Source of the DNA: Rhodospira sp.
GTDB taxonomy: Bacteria; Pseudomonadota; Alphaproteobacteria; Rhodospirillales; Rhodospirillaceae
Direction: 5' to 3'
Length of the DNA stretch: 5,904 bases
Assembly (NCBI GenBank): GCA_028277295.1
Contig: JANQGN010000586.1
Span: forward strand, 1-5,904
In this document: in pieces, positions 5,202 to 5,904 of the stretch
How positions within the stretch are numbered: the stretch's first letter is position 1
Layout of the letters: each line of letters opens with the position of its first letter
Made by a program: the position numbers and the translations under genes
Notes under the pieces: model-generated
Seen by the model: the letters and a program-made list of their open reading frames with translations, nothing else
The model's database searches: none
Told to the model about the DNA's origin: nothing

Positions 5202-5714
5202 ATGTCGCGAATTTCATTGCCCGAGTTCAACGCCATCCTGGACCGCGAACTGCCGATCACGCGGCTCCTGGGCATCCACACCGAAGCCATCGCCCACGGT
5301 CAGGGCCGGCTGCGCATGGTCTATAACCCCGATCTGGTGCGGCCTGGCGGTACCGTGGCCGGGCCAGCGATGATGGCCCTGGCCGACGTGGCCATGTACG
5401 CGGTGGTTCTCAGCCTGTTGGGGCCGGTGGAACTGGCGGTGACCACCAATCTGCATATCAATTTCCTGCGCAAGCCGGCGCCGGGGGACATCCTCGCCGA
5501 GGCTCGCGCCCTGAAGGGCGGCAAGCGGCTGACCGTTGTGGAGGTGGAGTTGTATTCCGAGGTCACGCCGAACGATGTCGACCGGACCCTGGTGGCTCAT
5601 GTCACCGGCACCTACTCGGCGCCGCCCAACCCGGACCCGGTGGCGGTCTCCCGAGCCATCCAGGCGGGCACCTGGGAACAAGGTATCCAGATACCGCCTA
5701 GCTCAGAGGCTTGA
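5202..5714 (+). CDS. PaaI-family hotdog-fold thioesterase
   Basis: Hotdog thioesterases of this family hydrolyse acyl-CoA or aryl-CoA thioesters in the cytoplasm. The 170 residues include an N-terminal helix region (about 1-24), the active-site segment RPGGTVAGPAMMALADVAMY (47-66) with the likely catalytic Asp62 in LAD, and the strand pair LAVTTNLHINFLRKPAPGD (78-96) with TVVEVELYSE (111-120). The HGG motif typical of E. coli PaaI is replaced by PGGTVAG, which I recall from an alphaproteobacterial subgroup. An in-frame TAG at 5193-5195 excludes any earlier start. The ribosome binding site is weak (AGGGAC, 11 bases away). Its position directly before rplM is probably conserved linkage rather than a functional tie. 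The substrate is unknown, and no phenylacetate genes are nearby. Confidence 0.9.
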   Translation: MSRISLPEFNAILDRELPITRLLGIHTEAIAHGQGRLRMVYNPDLVRPGGTVAGPAMMALADVAMYAVVLSLLGPVELAVTTNLHINFLRKPAPGDILAEARALKGGKRLTVVEVELYSEVTPNDVDRTLVAHVTGTYSAPPNPDPVAVSRAIQAGTWEQGIQIPPSSEA

Positions 5715-5733
5715 GTTCACGGGCTTTTCGCGG

Positions 5734-5763
5734 TTGACAAAGCCTGTCTTCCTGGCTTAGACA
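5734..5763 (+). promoter_or_regulatory. Promoter for rplM
   Basis: A perfect -35 TTGACA (5734-5739) is followed after 17 bases by TTAGAC, or after 18 by TAGACA, as a weak -10. Transcription would start near 5769, giving a leader of about 90 bases. Ribosomal protein genes commonly have strong -35 elements, and an own promoter fits the 147-base gap after the thioesterase. CTGTCT (5744-5749) and AGACAG (5759-5764) form an inverted repeat across the spacer and -10. Confidence 0.6.
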
Positions 5764-5769
5764 GCGTCC

Positions 5770-5805
5770 TCCCGCGATGGCCCGGCGTGCCCGGCGTCCC
5801 GCGAT
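5770..5805 (+). repeat. Short direct repeats in the rplM leader
   Basis: CCCGGCGT occurs twice in near tandem (5781-5788, 5790-5797), flanked on both sides by TCCCGCGAT (5770-5778, 5797-5805). The repeats lie in the predicted 5' untranslated region. A small stem CGCC-AGC-GGCG (5836-5846) follows just before the ribosome binding site. Whether any of this is a leader regulated by L13 cannot be told. Confidence 0.4.
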
Positions 5806-5861
5806 CCGTTCCCTTCTTCCAGTCCCAGCAACAGTCGCCAGCGGCGCGGACGGAGAGCCGA

Positions 5862-5904
5862 ATGAAAACCTATTCCGCCAAGCCCAGCGAGGTGGAGCGC
5901 AAGT
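5862..5904 (+). CDS. rplM: 50S ribosomal protein L13, first 14 codons (3' end outside window)
   Basis: L13 is an early-assembling protein of the large ribosomal subunit. The visible translation, MKTYSAKPSEVERK, matches the start of alphaproteobacterial L13, which normally continues with a tryptophan-containing core. GGAG at 5852-5855 lies six bases before the ATG. The gene usually begins the rplM-rpsI operon, so rpsI is expected beyond the window. Only 43 bases are present, but the N-terminus together with the strong promoter and leader make the call secure. Confidence 0.9.
   Translation, partial: MKTYSAKPSEVERK

Overview
The window looks like chromosome of a GC-rich alphaproteobacterium, most likely in or near the Rhodospirillales. 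This rests on the high-GC codon use, the N-terminus of ribosomal protein L13, and the pairing of a PaaI-type hotdog thioesterase with rplM, an arrangement I recall from that group. It is inference from memory, not from a search. I see no IS element, phage gene, CRISPR array, tRNA or rRNA.

Layout. Positions 1-1432 (+) carry the C-terminal 476 residues of glycogen phosphorylase, cut by the window edge. Three bases later, convergently, lies a CHAP-domain lipoprotein (1436-2137, -). Positions 2138-2697 have no convincing gene. An AT-rich block at about 2150-2225 holds a likely promoter for the CHAP gene, an FNR/FixK-like palindrome and an inverted repeat over the CHAP translation start. After it comes a GC-rich stretch (2328-2591) dense with inverted repeats, leading into an FkbM-family methyltransferase (2698-3447, +). 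Convergent to that is a crotonase-fold protein (3489-4304, -) that lacks both hydratase glutamates, preceded by an exported protein of unknown function (4358-5029, -), probably in the same transcript. A divergent 172-base gap separates that protein from a PaaI-like thioesterase (5202-5714, +). A leader with a TTGACA promoter then precedes the first 14 codons of rplM (5862 to the window end).

Functionally this is mostly core genome: glycogen breakdown, envelope peptidoglycan modification, acyl-CoA chemistry and ribosome synthesis. The genes do not form one obvious pathway. No new multi-gene system is evident. The parts most worth checking are the folded intergenic region before the FkbM gene, which can form mutually exclusive pairings, the CHAP start region with its repeat and FNR-like box, and the crotonase with replaced catalytic residues beside an unnamed exported protein.
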